Source: JBOHRN01 sp050732775
GTDB taxonomy: Bacteria; Gemmatimonadota; Gemmatimonadetes; Longimicrobiales; Longimicrobiaceae
Reading direction: 5' to 3'
Assembly: GCA_050732775.1 (NCBI GenBank)
Contig: JBOHRN010000037.1
Location: 1 to 64,000 of the forward strand
Length of the DNA stretch: 64,000 nucleotides
Part shown: piece after piece, positions 32,970-41,408 of the stretch
How the letters are laid out: every line of letters begins with the position of its first letter
How positions within the stretch are numbered: the first letter of the stretch is position 1
The notes under the pieces: generated by a model
The model's database searches: none
Told to the model about the DNA's origin: nothing
What the model saw: the letters and a program-made list of their open reading frames with translations, nothing else
Made by a program: the position numbers and the translations under genes

Positions 32970-33587
32970 ATGCCGCTTCGAGCCACCGTTCTGAACTGTA
33001 CGCTAAAATCATCTCCCGAAAAATCCAATACCGAGGCGCTCGCCCGCGTGGTCCTGTCCGCGCTGCAAAACCACAACATCGAGTGCGAGCTGATCCGCGT
33101 GGTGGACCACGAGGTCCGGCCGGGCGTCTCCAGCGACGAAGGTGAGGGGGACGAGTGGTCGGGGATCCGGGACAAGCTTCTGGCCTCCGAGATCCTGGTG
33201 CTGGCGAGCCCCACCTGGCTGGGACAGCCGTCCAGCATCGCAAAGCGGGTGCTGGAGCGGATGGACGCCATGATCTCGGAGACCGACGACCAGGGGCGGC
33301 CGGTCGCGTTCGGCCGGGTGGCCGGCTTCGTGGTGACCGGCAATGAGGACGGCGCGCATCACGTGATTACTGAAATGGCGGGCGCGCTGATCGACATCGG
33401 CTACACCGTACCGGGGCAGGCGTGGACCTACTGGAACAAGGGGCCCGGACCCGGCGAGTCTTACACCGAAACGGATTACAAGCACGAATGGTCACAGCGT
33501 ACCGGCCGGACCGCCGCCGCCAATCTGGTTGCCGTGGCGCGAGCGCTGCGGGAGCACCCGCTTCCGGTGCCGGAGTCGCCTTCCTAG
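32970..33587 (+). CDS. NADPH-dependent FMN reductase / flavodoxin-like protein
   Basis: 205-residue flavodoxin-fold protein: N-terminal phosphate-binding region TVLNCTLKSSPEKSNTE, ILVLASPTWLGQPSSIAKRVLE and GFVVTGNEDGAHHV match the NADPH-dependent FMN reductase family. The PTWLGQPS segment would contact FMN. No Fe-S cysteines are seen. Probably a quinone or nitro-compound reductase; substrate unknown. ATG 32970 follows GGGAGAAA. Confidence 0.88.
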   Translation: MPLRATVLNCTLKSSPEKSNTEALARVVLSALQNHNIECELIRVVDHEVRPGVSSDEGEGDEWSGIRDKLLASEILVLASPTWLGQPSSIAKRVLERMDAMISETDDQGRPVAFGRVAGFVVTGNEDGAHHVITEMAGALIDIGYTVPGQAWTYWNKGPGPGESYTETDYKHEWSQRTGRTAAANLVAVARALREHPLPVPESPS

Positions 33588-33637
33588 AGGGCGCGCCTGC
33601 GAGACGCTCGTCAAGACATTACCCCGTTTGATCAACC

Positions 33638-33663
33638 TGTCGATTTCGCGGCCCCTCGTTCGA
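33638..33663 (+). promoter_or_regulatory. Candidate ECF42-type promoter upstream of YCII gene
   Basis: TGTCGA at 33638-33643 and CGA at 33661-33663, 17-bp spacer. ECF42-group sigma factors are reported to use TGTCGA at -35 and CGA/TC at -10 before DGPF (YCII) genes. An ECF42-like sigma factor lies at 37453, and no other intergenic TGTCGA was noticed in the window. Confidence 0.55.
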
Positions 33664-33748
33664 CGTATCAGTAGAGCCAGGCTTCACACCCGGTCGAGAT
33701 CGACCGGAGGTCCCGGCTCGTAACCTCAAACCAGAAGGAGACACGACA

Positions 33749-34168
33749 ATGCGCGTCATGGTGATCGTCAAGGCCAGCGAAGATTCGGAAGCCGGCGTCC
33801 TGCCGAGCGAAAAGGTGCTCACCGAGATGGGGAGCTACAACGAGGAGCTGGTGAAGGCCGGCGTGATGCTCGCCGGCGAGGGGCTCCACCCGAGCTCGAA
33901 GGGCAAGCGGGTACGGTTTTCGGGTGAGGAGCGCACTGTGATCGACGGGCCGTTCACGGAGGCGAAGGAGTTGATCGCCGGGTTCTGGCTATGGCAGGTG
34001 CGGTCGATGGACGAGGCGGTCGAGTGGCTCAAGCGCGCACCGTTCGACGGTGGCACGGAGCTCGAGATCCGGCAGGTGTTCGAGGCGGACGACTTCGGCG
34101 ACGAATTCACGCCCGAGCTCCGCGAGCAGGAGGAGCGCCAGCGCGCTCGGATGGGCGAAAACCAATAA
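33749..34168 (+). CDS. YCII/DGPF-domain protein
   Basis: 139-residue YCII-related protein with the DGPF signature (TVIDGPFTEAKELIAGFWLW) and N-terminal MRVMVIVKASEDSEAGVLP. DGPF proteins are the hallmark partners of ECF42 sigma factors, one of which is encoded 3.3 kb downstream. AGAAGGAG precedes ATG 33749. Biochemical activity unknown. It is followed directly by an alpha/beta hydrolase-like gene. Confidence 0.92.
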   Translation: MRVMVIVKASEDSEAGVLPSEKVLTEMGSYNEELVKAGVMLAGEGLHPSSKGKRVRFSGEERTVIDGPFTEAKELIAGFWLWQVRSMDEAVEWLKRAPFDGGTELEIRQVFEADDFGDEFTPELREQEERQRARMGENQ

Positions 34169-34170
34169 TC

Positions 34171-35082
34171 GTGGCGCGAACGCGACAGCCGGCCAGGGCG
34201 AGAGGGCGTTCGCTGCTCGTTCTCGTTCTACTGGCGAGCTCGGCCGTCGCCTGCGCGTCGCTGACGATCGAGCGGATGCCGCTAGAGCTCGAGCAGCGCG
34301 AGGTGGTCGGCGGCGATTCGCATGAGGTGATCTACGGTCTGACGTTCGTTCAGCCGGAAGGCGATTCGGTGTCCGCGTATCTACGCCGGCCCGCCGTGAT
34401 TTCCGAGGGCGATAAGCTGCCGGCCATCGTACTGGTGGCCGGCCGGGAAACCGGGCGCCGCGCGGCCGAGGTGATTCCGGGACCGCTCGAGAGCGTAGTA
34501 CTGGCGGTCGAGTACCCTGAGGCGATTCCGGAAGAACTGAGCCCCTGGCGACTGCTCCGGCGGCTGCCGTCCATCCGTCGTTCGGCCTATCGGATGCCCG
34601 GCATCCTGATGGGAGCGGCCGATTTTCTGACGGCGCTACCGGAGGTGGACTCCACGCGCGTCGCGCTGGTCGGTGTCAGCTTCGGGGTCCCGTTCGCCGC
34701 AGCGGCTGCGAAAGATCGCGTCTTCCGTGGCGTCGCTCTGCACCACGGAGGCGCGGATCTGGCGCTTCTCTTCCGGACCAACCTGCCGATTCGAAACGAA
34801 TCGCTTCGCGCCGTCGTGGCTCAGCTCGCCGCCTGGTACCTGCGCGGACTCGATCCGGGACGGCACGTAGGCGACATCGCTCCGGTGCCGCTCCTCCTGA
34901 TCAACGGAATCTACGACGAGCTGGTCCCGCGCCGCTCAGCCGAGCTTCTGCGCGAGGCGGCCAACGAGCCTGTGCGTCACATCTGGCTTCCGCACGACCA
35001 CCTGATGCCGGATGACGACGAGGTCATGCGCGAGCTCGCCGACAGCACACTGAGCCACTTCGATTTCCTGCGGCAGCCGTAG
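34171..35082 (+). CDS. Alpha/beta hydrolase-like exported protein
   Basis: 303 residues from GTG 34171, two bases after the YCII stop. An Arg-rich N-terminus, a hydrophobic signal (LLVLVLLASSAVACA, perhaps a lipoprotein) and an alpha/beta-hydrolase fold with nucleophile Ser170 in GVSFG, a later acidic residue in NGIYDELVP and His in LPHDHLMPDD. Likely an esterase or dienelactone hydrolase-like enzyme facing the periplasm. Probably co-transcribed with YCII from the ECF42-type promoter. Confidence 0.82.
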   Translation: MARTRQPARARGRSLLVLVLLASSAVACASLTIERMPLELEQREVVGGDSHEVIYGLTFVQPEGDSVSAYLRRPAVISEGDKLPAIVLVAGRETGRRAAEVIPGPLESVVLAVEYPEAIPEELSPWRLLRRLPSIRRSAYRMPGILMGAADFLTALPEVDSTRVALVGVSFGVPFAAAAAKDRVFRGVALHHGGADLALLFRTNLPIRNESLRAVVAQLAAWYLRGLDPGRHVGDIAPVPLLLINGIYDELVPRRSAELLREAANEPVRHIWLPHDHLMPDDDEVMRELADSTLSHFDFLRQP

Positions 35083-35451
35083 GCGGAGCGTGTGGGCGAC
35101 TGACTAACCAGCGGGGGCGTAATAGGAGAAGCGCACGTCTCTGGGCGGAGCCGCCGATGGCCCTGCCAGTGGTCCAACAGCGCTTCTGGCGTGATCACGA
35201 GAGTGGCAGCGCGGGCTGAGCAGGCATGACAGATTCTCCTAGCGAATGGTGAGAGTCACTCCGAACTACCTGTATATTCGGCGTTTGTTCGGTCTTTTTG
35301 GGGTCATGATAGGCGGCGACTGGCCGCTGCGCAAGGATCGTCATCATCCGCTAGAGTCTTGACCCCGGCTTCGGAGAATCGCTAGGTTGGGCGGCCAGTC
35401 CGGGAAGAGGGCTGCGGTCATGTTCCCCATTGCGGACCTGAGGAGGTGCAT
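35083..35451. other. Intergenic spacer without recognised gene
   Basis: About 370 bp. Small dyads occur (GGCGG-AG-CCGCC near 35145 and GCGGC-N5-GCCGC near 35310), but no T-run terminator, convincing promoter or conserved reading frame was seen. A weak TTGACC/TAGGTT pair near 35360 could serve the BNR gene. Confidence 0.4.
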
Positions 35452-36567
35452 ATGGCGAAGGTCCGGGTGCTGGTCGGGACGCGCAAGGGCGCGTTCGTCA
35501 TCACGTCCGACGGTGCGCGGCGCGACTGGAAGGTCGATGGCCCGCACTTCGGCGGGTGGGAGATCATGCACGTCAAGGGGTCTCCTGCAGACCCTGATCG
35601 GCTGTACGCCTCGCAGTGGACGGACTGGCACGGCCAGGTGGTGCAGCGGTCGGACGACGGCGGGGAATCGTGGCAGCCCGTCGGCAACGAATTTCCGTAC
35701 GAGGGCGTCCCCGGTACGCACCAATGGTACGACGGCACACCACACCCGTGGGAATTCAAGCGCGTCTGGCACTTCGAGCCGTCGCCCGGCGACCCGGACA
35801 CGGTTTTCGCGGGGGTCGAGGATGCCGCGCTCTTCCGCTCGGGCGACGGCGGCCATACCTGGACCGAGCTCCCTACACTACGGACGAACTCGAGGGGAAA
35901 CGACTGGATGCCGGGGGCAGGCGGCATGTGTCTGCACACCATCCTCATCGACCCCGCCAATCCGCAACGCATGTACGTCGCCATCTCAGCGGCCGGAGCG
36001 TTCCGCACCGATGACGGCGGCGAGTCGTGGCAGGTTGCGACACGCGGGTTGAGCTCGAACTTCCTACCCCAACCCGAAGCCGAGATCGGCCACTGCGTCC
36101 ACAACCTGGCAATGCACCCGTCGCGTCCCGACACCGTCTTCATGCAGAAGCATTGGGACGTGATGCGCACCGACGACGCCGGCGAGATGTGGAGGGAGGT
36201 GAGCGGCAACCTGCCCTCCGACTTCGGCTTCCCCATCACCGTTCACGCGCACGAGCCCGAGACGATCTACGTCGTGCCGATTCTCAGCGACTCGGAGCAC
36301 TACCCGCCGGAGGGCAAGCTGCGCGTCTACCGCAGCCGCACGGGCGGCAACCAGTGGAAAGCCCTCACCAAAGGCCTTCCGCAGCTCGACTGTTACGTGA
36401 ACATCTTGCGGGACGCCATGTCCGTGGACTCGCTCGACTCGTGCGGCGTCTACTTCGGCACCACGGGCGGGCAGGTCTACGCGTCTCCGGACGCCGGCGA
36501 CACGTGGCAGCCGATCGCCGAGCACCTGCCGCCCGTGCTGTCGGTGGAGGTACAGACACTTCCATGA
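35452..36567 (+). CDS. BNR/sialidase-like beta-propeller protein
   Basis: 371-residue protein of repeated BNR/Asp-box units (RSDDGGESWQPV, RSGDGGHTWTEL, RTDDGGESWQVA, SPDAGDTWQPI), the fold of a sialidase-like or Vps10-like propeller. No signal peptide; the N-terminus is MAKVRVLVGTRKGAF. Catalytic residues of true sialidases are not evident, so enzymatic function is unclear. ATG 35452 is fixed by AGGAGG five bases upstream. It overlaps a MoaD/ThiS-like gene, suggesting a functional pair. Confidence 0.85.
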   Translation: MAKVRVLVGTRKGAFVITSDGARRDWKVDGPHFGGWEIMHVKGSPADPDRLYASQWTDWHGQVVQRSDDGGESWQPVGNEFPYEGVPGTHQWYDGTPHPWEFKRVWHFEPSPGDPDTVFAGVEDAALFRSGDGGHTWTELPTLRTNSRGNDWMPGAGGMCLHTILIDPANPQRMYVAISAAGAFRTDDGGESWQVATRGLSSNFLPQPEAEIGHCVHNLAMHPSRPDTVFMQKHWDVMRTDDAGEMWREVSGNLPSDFGFPITVHAHEPETIYVVPILSDSEHYPPEGKLRVYRSRTGGNQWKALTKGLPQLDCYVNILRDAMSVDSLDSCGVYFGTTGGQVYASPDAGDTWQPIAEHLPPVLSVEVQTLP

Positions 36568-36866
36568 CGACGGTCAAGATCACGCTGCCGGTTCATCTGC
36601 GGACGCTGGCGCAGGTCGAGGACGAACTAGCGGTCGAGATCGACCCCCCGACCACGGTCAACAGAGTGCTCGACGTCCTCGAGCGCAGTTACCCGATGCT
36701 GCGAGGCACGATCCGCGATCACGCAACGGGCGAGCGGCGGGCCTACATCCGGTTCTTCGCATGCGGCCATGACCTGTCGCACGACCAGCCGGACACTCCG
36801 CTCCCCGACGCGGTGGCAACAGGGGCCGAGGTCTTCTACGTGATCGGCGCGATCGCCGGCGGGTAA
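36564..36866 (+). CDS. MoaD/ThiS-like small protein
   Basis: 100-residue ubiquitin-fold protein like the sulphur carriers MoaD and ThiS: KITLPVHLRTLAQVEDELAV, LERSYPMLRGTIRD and the C-terminal Gly-Gly (AIAGG) at which such carriers are adenylated and thiocarboxylated. No E1-like activator or molybdopterin/thiamine gene is nearby. Its ATG overlaps the stop of the propeller gene (ATGA), implying coupled translation. Role unknown. Confidence 0.85.
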   Translation: MTTVKITLPVHLRTLAQVEDELAVEIDPPTTVNRVLDVLERSYPMLRGTIRDHATGERRAYIRFFACGHDLSHDQPDTPLPDAVATGAEVFYVIGAIAGG

Positions 36867-36974
36867 CGGTCCAGGCGCTCAATGCCTTGGGGCCGGTGCT
36901 GCGCGAGTGGGACCTGCGTTTCTGCGATCCGTAACCGCGGCCACGCTTCCTTTCTCGATGCACAATAGGATACC

Positions 36975-37397
36975 ATGAAGCCACGGATCAAGGTCATTAC
37001 AATCGGCGTCAGCGATTTGGAGAAATCTCTAGCCTTCTACCGGGACGGCATGGGTTTGCCGACTGAAGGGATCATCGGCACGGAGTTCGAGGACGGCGCC
37101 GTCGTTTTCTTCCCCATGAACGACCATCTGATACTGGCGCTGTATCCCAGGACTTCGTTGGCCAAGGAAGCAAACGTCTCGGTGGGCCAATCGAGTCCAG
37201 AGGAGTTCTCTATCGGCCACAACGTAGAATCCAAGCGGGAGGTCGACGCGATCATCCAGCAGGCGGAGAGAGCGGGAGCCCGTGTCACAGACCCTCCGCA
37301 CGACCGTTTCTGGGGTGGGTACTCCGGGCACTTCCAGGATTTGGACGGTCACCTGTGGGAAATCGCTTGGAATCCCGCGTGGGAAGTCAAGGAATAG
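36975..37397 (+). CDS. VOC (glyoxalase) family protein
   Basis: 140-residue single VOC module: KVITIGVSDLEKSLAFYRDGMGLP, FFPMNDHLILALYPR, and FQDLDGHLWEIAWNP. It resembles the predicted lactoylglutathione lyase-like or fosfomycin-resistance-related VOC proteins, but the sequence does not decide a substrate. Precedes the ECF42 sigma gene by 55 bp and may share its transcript. Confidence 0.88.
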   Translation: MKPRIKVITIGVSDLEKSLAFYRDGMGLPTEGIIGTEFEDGAVVFFPMNDHLILALYPRTSLAKEANVSVGQSSPEEFSIGHNVESKREVDAIIQQAERAGARVTDPPHDRFWGGYSGHFQDLDGHLWEIAWNPAWEVKE

Positions 37398-37452
37398 AGA
37401 TCTTCTTACGTTCCGGGTGATCCCTGGCCGCCTCGGCTGAGTCAGTAGCTTT

Positions 37453-38715
37453 ATGGCTTCCGATATCCACCGCGCGATCGACGCGGTATGGAGGATCGAG
37501 TCGGCCAAGATCATCGCCCGCCTCACGCGGATGGTGGGCGATGTCGGTCTCGCCGAGGACTTGGCGCAGGACGCGCTCGTAGCCGCGCTCGAGCGGTGGC
37601 CGGAGGCGGGCGTCCCGGACAACCCCGGCGCCTGGCTGATGGCCGCCGCGAAGCGCCGGGCGATCGATCACTTCCGGCGAAACAAGATGCTCGAGCGCAA
37701 ACACGAGACGCTCGGCCACGAGCTCGAGGCCCGGCAGGAGATGGCCGTGCCGGATCTCGACGCCGCGCTCGACGATCCCGTTGGTGATGACCTCCTGCGC
37801 CTCTTGTTCATCTGCTGCCATCCGGTGCTCGCGACCGAGGCGCGCGTCGCGCTCACCCTCCGCCTGCTCGGAGGTCTGACTACCGCGGAGATCGCGCGTG
37901 CCTTTCTCGTCCCGCAGGCGACCCTCGCCCAGCGGATCGTCCGGGCCAAGCGGACCCTGGCCGAGGCGGGCGTCCCCTTCGAGGTCCCCCGCGGGGACGA
38001 GCTCGCCGCCCGGCTGTCGTCGGTGCTCGAGGTGGTCTACCTGATCTTCAACGAGGGCTATACGGCGACCGCCGGGGAGGACTGGGTGCGGCCGGCGCTC
38101 TGCGAGGATGCGATGCGCCTCGGCCGCATCCTGGCCGGGCTCGCGCCGACCGAATCGGAGGTTCACGGCCTGGTCGCGCTGATGGAGATCCAGGCGTCGC
38201 GCCTGCGCGCGCGGGTCGGTCCGTCGGGAGAGCCCGTTCTGCTCCTCGATCAGGACCGCGCGCGCTGGGACCAGCTGCTTATTGGTCGGGGTCTCGCGGC
38301 GCTCGGGCGGGTCGAGGCGCTCGGCGGCGCGCTAGGGCCGTATGCGCTGCAGGCCGCGATCGCCGCCCGCCACGCGCGAGCGCGAACCCCCGAGGAGACA
38401 GACTGGGCGCGCATCGCGGCGCTCTACGACGCGCTCGCCCAGCTCGCGCCCTCCCCGGTGGTGGAGCTGAACCGCGCGGTCGCGGTCGCGATGGCGTTCG
38501 GTCCGGCGGCGGGCCTCGAGCTCGTGGATGCGCTGACCGCGGTGCCGTCGCTCCAGAGCTACCACCTCTTGCCGAGCGTGCGCGGCGACCTGCTCGCCAA
38601 GCTCGGCCGCAGGGACGAGGCCCGTGCCGAGTTCGAACGCGCGGCGTCGCTCACACGAAACGAACGCGAGCGCGCGCTGCTACTAGGGCGCGCCGCCGGG
38701 CTCTGTTCGCGATAA
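37453..38715 (+). CDS. ECF42-type sigma factor with C-terminal TPR-like extension
   Basis: 420 residues: sigma region 2 (ESAKIIARLTRMVGDVGLAE, AWLMAAAKRRAIDHFRRN), region 4 (LGGLTTAEIARAFLVPQATL), then a long helical C-terminal half (EVVYLIFNEGYTATAGEDWV, PVVELNRAVAVAMAFGP, LGRRDEARAEFERAASL) typical of the DUF6596/TPR extension of ECF42 factors, which lack a membrane anti-sigma and are controlled by this domain. Such factors are usually near a YCII/DGPF gene, as here at 33749. ATG 37453; no clear ribosome-binding site. Its 3' end overlaps the convergent gene at 38683 by 33 bp. Confidence 0.9.
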   Translation: MASDIHRAIDAVWRIESAKIIARLTRMVGDVGLAEDLAQDALVAALERWPEAGVPDNPGAWLMAAAKRRAIDHFRRNKMLERKHETLGHELEARQEMAVPDLDAALDDPVGDDLLRLLFICCHPVLATEARVALTLRLLGGLTTAEIARAFLVPQATLAQRIVRAKRTLAEAGVPFEVPRGDELAARLSSVLEVVYLIFNEGYTATAGEDWVRPALCEDAMRLGRILAGLAPTESEVHGLVALMEIQASRLRARVGPSGEPVLLLDQDRARWDQLLIGRGLAALGRVEALGGALGPYALQAAIAARHARARTPEETDWARIAALYDALAQLAPSPVVELNRAVAVAMAFGPAAGLELVDALTAVPSLQSYHLLPSVRGDLLAKLGRRDEARAEFERAASLTRNERERALLLGRAAGLCSR

Positions 38716-39018
38716 CGGCGGCGGGTCCGGTTTTCTTCCCCCTGCTAAGTCTCCCGGCTGATACGGGAGCCGGTTCATCAGGTGGCGGACGGCGTTGTCG
38801 AGTTTGGACGTGCGCAGCCGGTCGGTGACCGCGGTGACCGTGTTGGAGGGGCCGTGCCGGTGGCATCTCACCGTGACGGTGCCTTCATCGCCCCGGTAGG
38901 TGACTTGGTGGCGGGTCTCCTTGAGGCGGGCGACTCCGGCCCGCTCGGCCAGGATCCGGTCGGCGCACTCGAAGACCTCGCGGGCTGTAAATACGGTGCT
39001 CCGTTCGTAGTTGGCCAT
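38683..39018 (-). CDS. Small protein of unknown function
   Basis: 111 residues: START-like or uncharacterised small alpha/beta protein (STVFTAREVFECADRILAE, VTVRCHRHGPSNTVTAV, LDNAVRHLMNRLPYQPGDL), ending in a Pro/Gly-rich tail. Not recognised. It starts one base after the DsbA-like stop on the same strand, so it is the end of the minus-strand run from 42969. The 3' end overlaps the convergent sigma gene. Confidence 0.6.
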   Translation of the reverse strand: MANYERSTVFTAREVFECADRILAERAGVARLKETRHQVTYRGDEGTVTVRCHRHGPSNTVTAVTDRLRTSKLDNAVRHLMNRLPYQPGDLAGGRKPDPPPLSRTEPGGAP

Positions 39019-39019
39019 A

Positions 39020-39628
39020 TCAGCTCTCGGGTTCTTTCTCGGCGGTTTCCAACAGGGCCTGGCTCAGCTCCCGGTACGACCTGGCCCCGGTGAGGAGGCG
39101 CGCGTTAGCGCCGTGCCCGGCTATCAGGGCGGGCGTGGTGCGAACACCGATGCGGCCCGCCTCTTCCCGGTCTTGCTCAACCGAGGCGGCGTAGCGATCG
39201 AGGTCGAGGATAACTTTTGCCTCGGTCTGGTCTAACCCGTAATCCCCGGCCAGCTCCAGGAGGGTATCGATGCGCCCGATGTCTTTACCCCGGGCGAAGT
39301 GGGCGTGGTAGATCGCGGCCCGCACCTCCCATCCCCCCCCGCCCGTCTCGACCCAGCGGGCCAGCTCGTGGGCCTTGCGGGTACGGGGAGGGCGGGGCGG
39401 GTCTCCCATCTCCAGCCCCAACTCCCCGGCCAGCGGCAGGACGGCGGCCCGCCAACCCTCGGGGCCCGGCTCGGCGGGGAGGGGCACGGGTTCGGGAAAG
39501 AGTTCGAACGCACGCCGGTCTATCCTAACTACTCCCTCTCCGGCCAGCTTCCGGAGCGCCTGCTCGGTTACATACGAGAACGGGCAGACGAAGTCCGCGA
39601 ACAGGACTACCGGGATGGGCTCAGACAC
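39020..39628 (-). CDS. DsbA-family (FrnE-like) thioredoxin-fold protein
   Basis: 202 residues starting at GTG 39628 with strand-loop VVLFADFVCPFSYVTEQALRK, the DsbA/FrnE fold. The active site reads CPFS instead of C-x2-C, so only a single thiol is present. Later segments are HFARGKDIGRIDTLLELAGD and GVRTTPALIAGH, the latter holding the cis-proline (TTP). Cytoplasmic, no signal peptide. FrnE-like proteins are isomerases or thiol transferases; a one-Cys form could be a glutathione-type transferase. Confidence 0.88.
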   Translation of the reverse strand: MSEPIPVVLFADFVCPFSYVTEQALRKLAGEGVVRIDRRAFELFPEPVPLPAEPGPEGWRAAVLPLAGELGLEMGDPPRPPRTRKAHELARWVETGGGGWEVRAAIYHAHFARGKDIGRIDTLLELAGDYGLDQTEAKVILDLDRYAASVEQDREEAGRIGVRTTPALIAGHGANARLLTGARSYRELSQALLETAEKEPES

Positions 39629-39662
39629 GGGGGCGGGAATGTGGCGAGGGGCAAACAGACCG

Positions 39663-41369
39663 TCAACCGCCGCCGGCGGGGGCGATGGTGACCTCCCGCG
39701 CCGCGCTCACGGGTTCCCGGCCGGGGAGGTGAACCTCCACGCGCACCCGGTAGCGCCCCGGTTTGGCGTCGGGAAAGTCGATAGAGAGGGAGCGGGGAGC
39801 TATCTCTCCGTCTATCACCTCCCTCCAGCGAAGCCGGTCCGGCACGGCCGGAGAAACAATCCCCAGCCACTCGCCCACCCGCCGCGCCAGGCCGGGCGGG
39901 TCGGTTCGATGCACCGACACGAGCACCGAGGCGGTATCCCCCGAGCCGCCGTAAACCTCCCAGTAAAGCCGGATCGGGTCTCCGGCGGGGACGCTCGCAG
40001 GAGCGCGCACGCTTTGGACCGCTGCGGTCAGGTCGCCGGGAAGGGTGGCCCCAGTGCCGAGGACGAGAAGGTCGGAGATACCTTCCGCCCCCGGCGCGAG
40101 GCCGTGGCGGACACGGGCCGCGTAGCGGCGTGGCGCGTCCAGGGCCTCCAGGCTCAGGAGGGTAGGGCCGAGGGGGACGCGGGCCGTCAACGCGCCCTTG
40201 GGGGCGCTACTCCGCGCCCGCGCCACCACCGGAGACCGGTCTCCGGCGGGAAAGAGGAAGAGCCCGAGTTCCGCCTCGGCGCTCACCTCTCCCTCCAGCC
40301 GGTAGGCGGCCACCACCAGCAGGGAGTCTCCGCGCCGAAAGCGGGCCAACTGGTGTTCGAGCGGTAGCACCGAGTCGGTGTACACGGGGGCGTACGCCGA
40401 GCGGGCTTCATCGGGGTCTAGCTGCCACTCCGCCGGGCCGGTAGCAAAAGGCTCTCGGAAGACCGCCGCGGGAGGCGCGAAGGTGCGCCCTCCGTCGGCG
40501 TAGTGGGAGACGACTCCGGGCCTTCCCGTCGACAGGGAAGGGCCACTCTCGCGTACCCGCTCCCACCCCACCGGCCAGCCGTAACGGATCAGGAGCTCGC
40601 GCAGGTCGTCTCCCCAGGACACGGGCTCGGGGGTGCGGGCGCGTTGCTGGATGCCGTTGATGACCCAGCGAGAGAAGTGCTCGCTCCTCCGCTCGTTGCC
40701 CGGGATCAGATAAAGGGGATCGGCCAACCACCAGAAGCGGCGTTCGAAGCGGGCGCGCGCCACCCCCCGCGAGCGGTGGTACTCGGAGTGAAGTTCGCGG
40801 TCCAGGAGGGGGGTAACGTCGGTCCACCTCTCGCGCTGCGAGGCGGAAAGCACGGGCAGGGCGGCCTCGAAAGCCCGTTCGGCGGCCGCGAAGTCTCCGG
40901 CGGCGTGCCGGGCCAGCCCCAGCAGGGCGGTACACCACCACGCCCTCGCCGCCCGGCAGTGGTCGGTGGCCGCGCGCGCGTCTTCGGGTCGGCCCGCCTC
41001 GAGCAGGTACCAGACTAGCTGGCCCATCACCCAGTGATCGCCGGGGAGGCGCGCTGAGACGGAGTCCAGCACGGCGATCAGCCGCTCGCGCCCCTCGCCG
41101 ACCGGTTCCGGCTCGGGGGGCGGCTGCCACGCCTCTGCGCCGCTATCGTGCCAGAGGCAAAAACGGCCGATGCGCTCGTCGCACCGGCCGCCACCCCGGT
41201 TCCACGTCCAGGGCAGGTGGCGCCCGCGCAGCCACTCGAAGCGGCTCTGTTCAGAGCGGGCGTGGCGGTGTAGCGAGACCGAGTCGGCGTCTGCGGGCTG
41301 GGGGAGAGCGGGAGAAGGGCAGCTAAAGAGAGAAGTGGCGGCGAGGGCAAAACCGAGGCGGCGTTTCAC
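39663..41369 (-). CDS. Exported protein of unknown function, possibly GWxTD-related
   Basis: 568 residues from GTG 41369 with a signal peptide (MKRRLGFALAATSLFSCPSP, cleaved near ALPQP). The middle third (TPR-like LLGLARHAAGDFAAAERAFE, then DPLYLIPGNERRSEHFSRWV) and the following RYGWPVGWERV resemble GWxTD-domain exported proteins, with the key motif altered. The C-terminal third looks like a beta-sandwich. Function unknown. It lies between a metallo-beta-lactamase-fold gene and the DsbA-like gene on one strand. Confidence 0.7.
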   Translation of the reverse strand: MKRRLGFALAATSLFSCPSPALPQPADADSVSLHRHARSEQSRFEWLRGRHLPWTWNRGGGRCDERIGRFCLWHDSGAEAWQPPPEPEPVGEGRERLIAVLDSVSARLPGDHWVMGQLVWYLLEAGRPEDARAATDHCRAARAWWCTALLGLARHAAGDFAAAERAFEAALPVLSASQRERWTDVTPLLDRELHSEYHRSRGVARARFERRFWWLADPLYLIPGNERRSEHFSRWVINGIQQRARTPEPVSWGDDLRELLIRYGWPVGWERVRESGPSLSTGRPGVVSHYADGGRTFAPPAAVFREPFATGPAEWQLDPDEARSAYAPVYTDSVLPLEHQLARFRRGDSLLVVAAYRLEGEVSAEAELGLFLFPAGDRSPVVARARSSAPKGALTARVPLGPTLLSLEALDAPRRYAARVRHGLAPGAEGISDLLVLGTGATLPGDLTAAVQSVRAPASVPAGDPIRLYWEVYGGSGDTASVLVSVHRTDPPGLARRVGEWLGIVSPAVPDRLRWREVIDGEIAPRSLSIDFPDAKPGRYRVRVEVHLPGREPVSAAREVTIAPAGGG

Positions 41370-41408
41370 GACGCCTTTCAGAAGCAGTTGAGCGGGATTC
41401 CACTTGCC

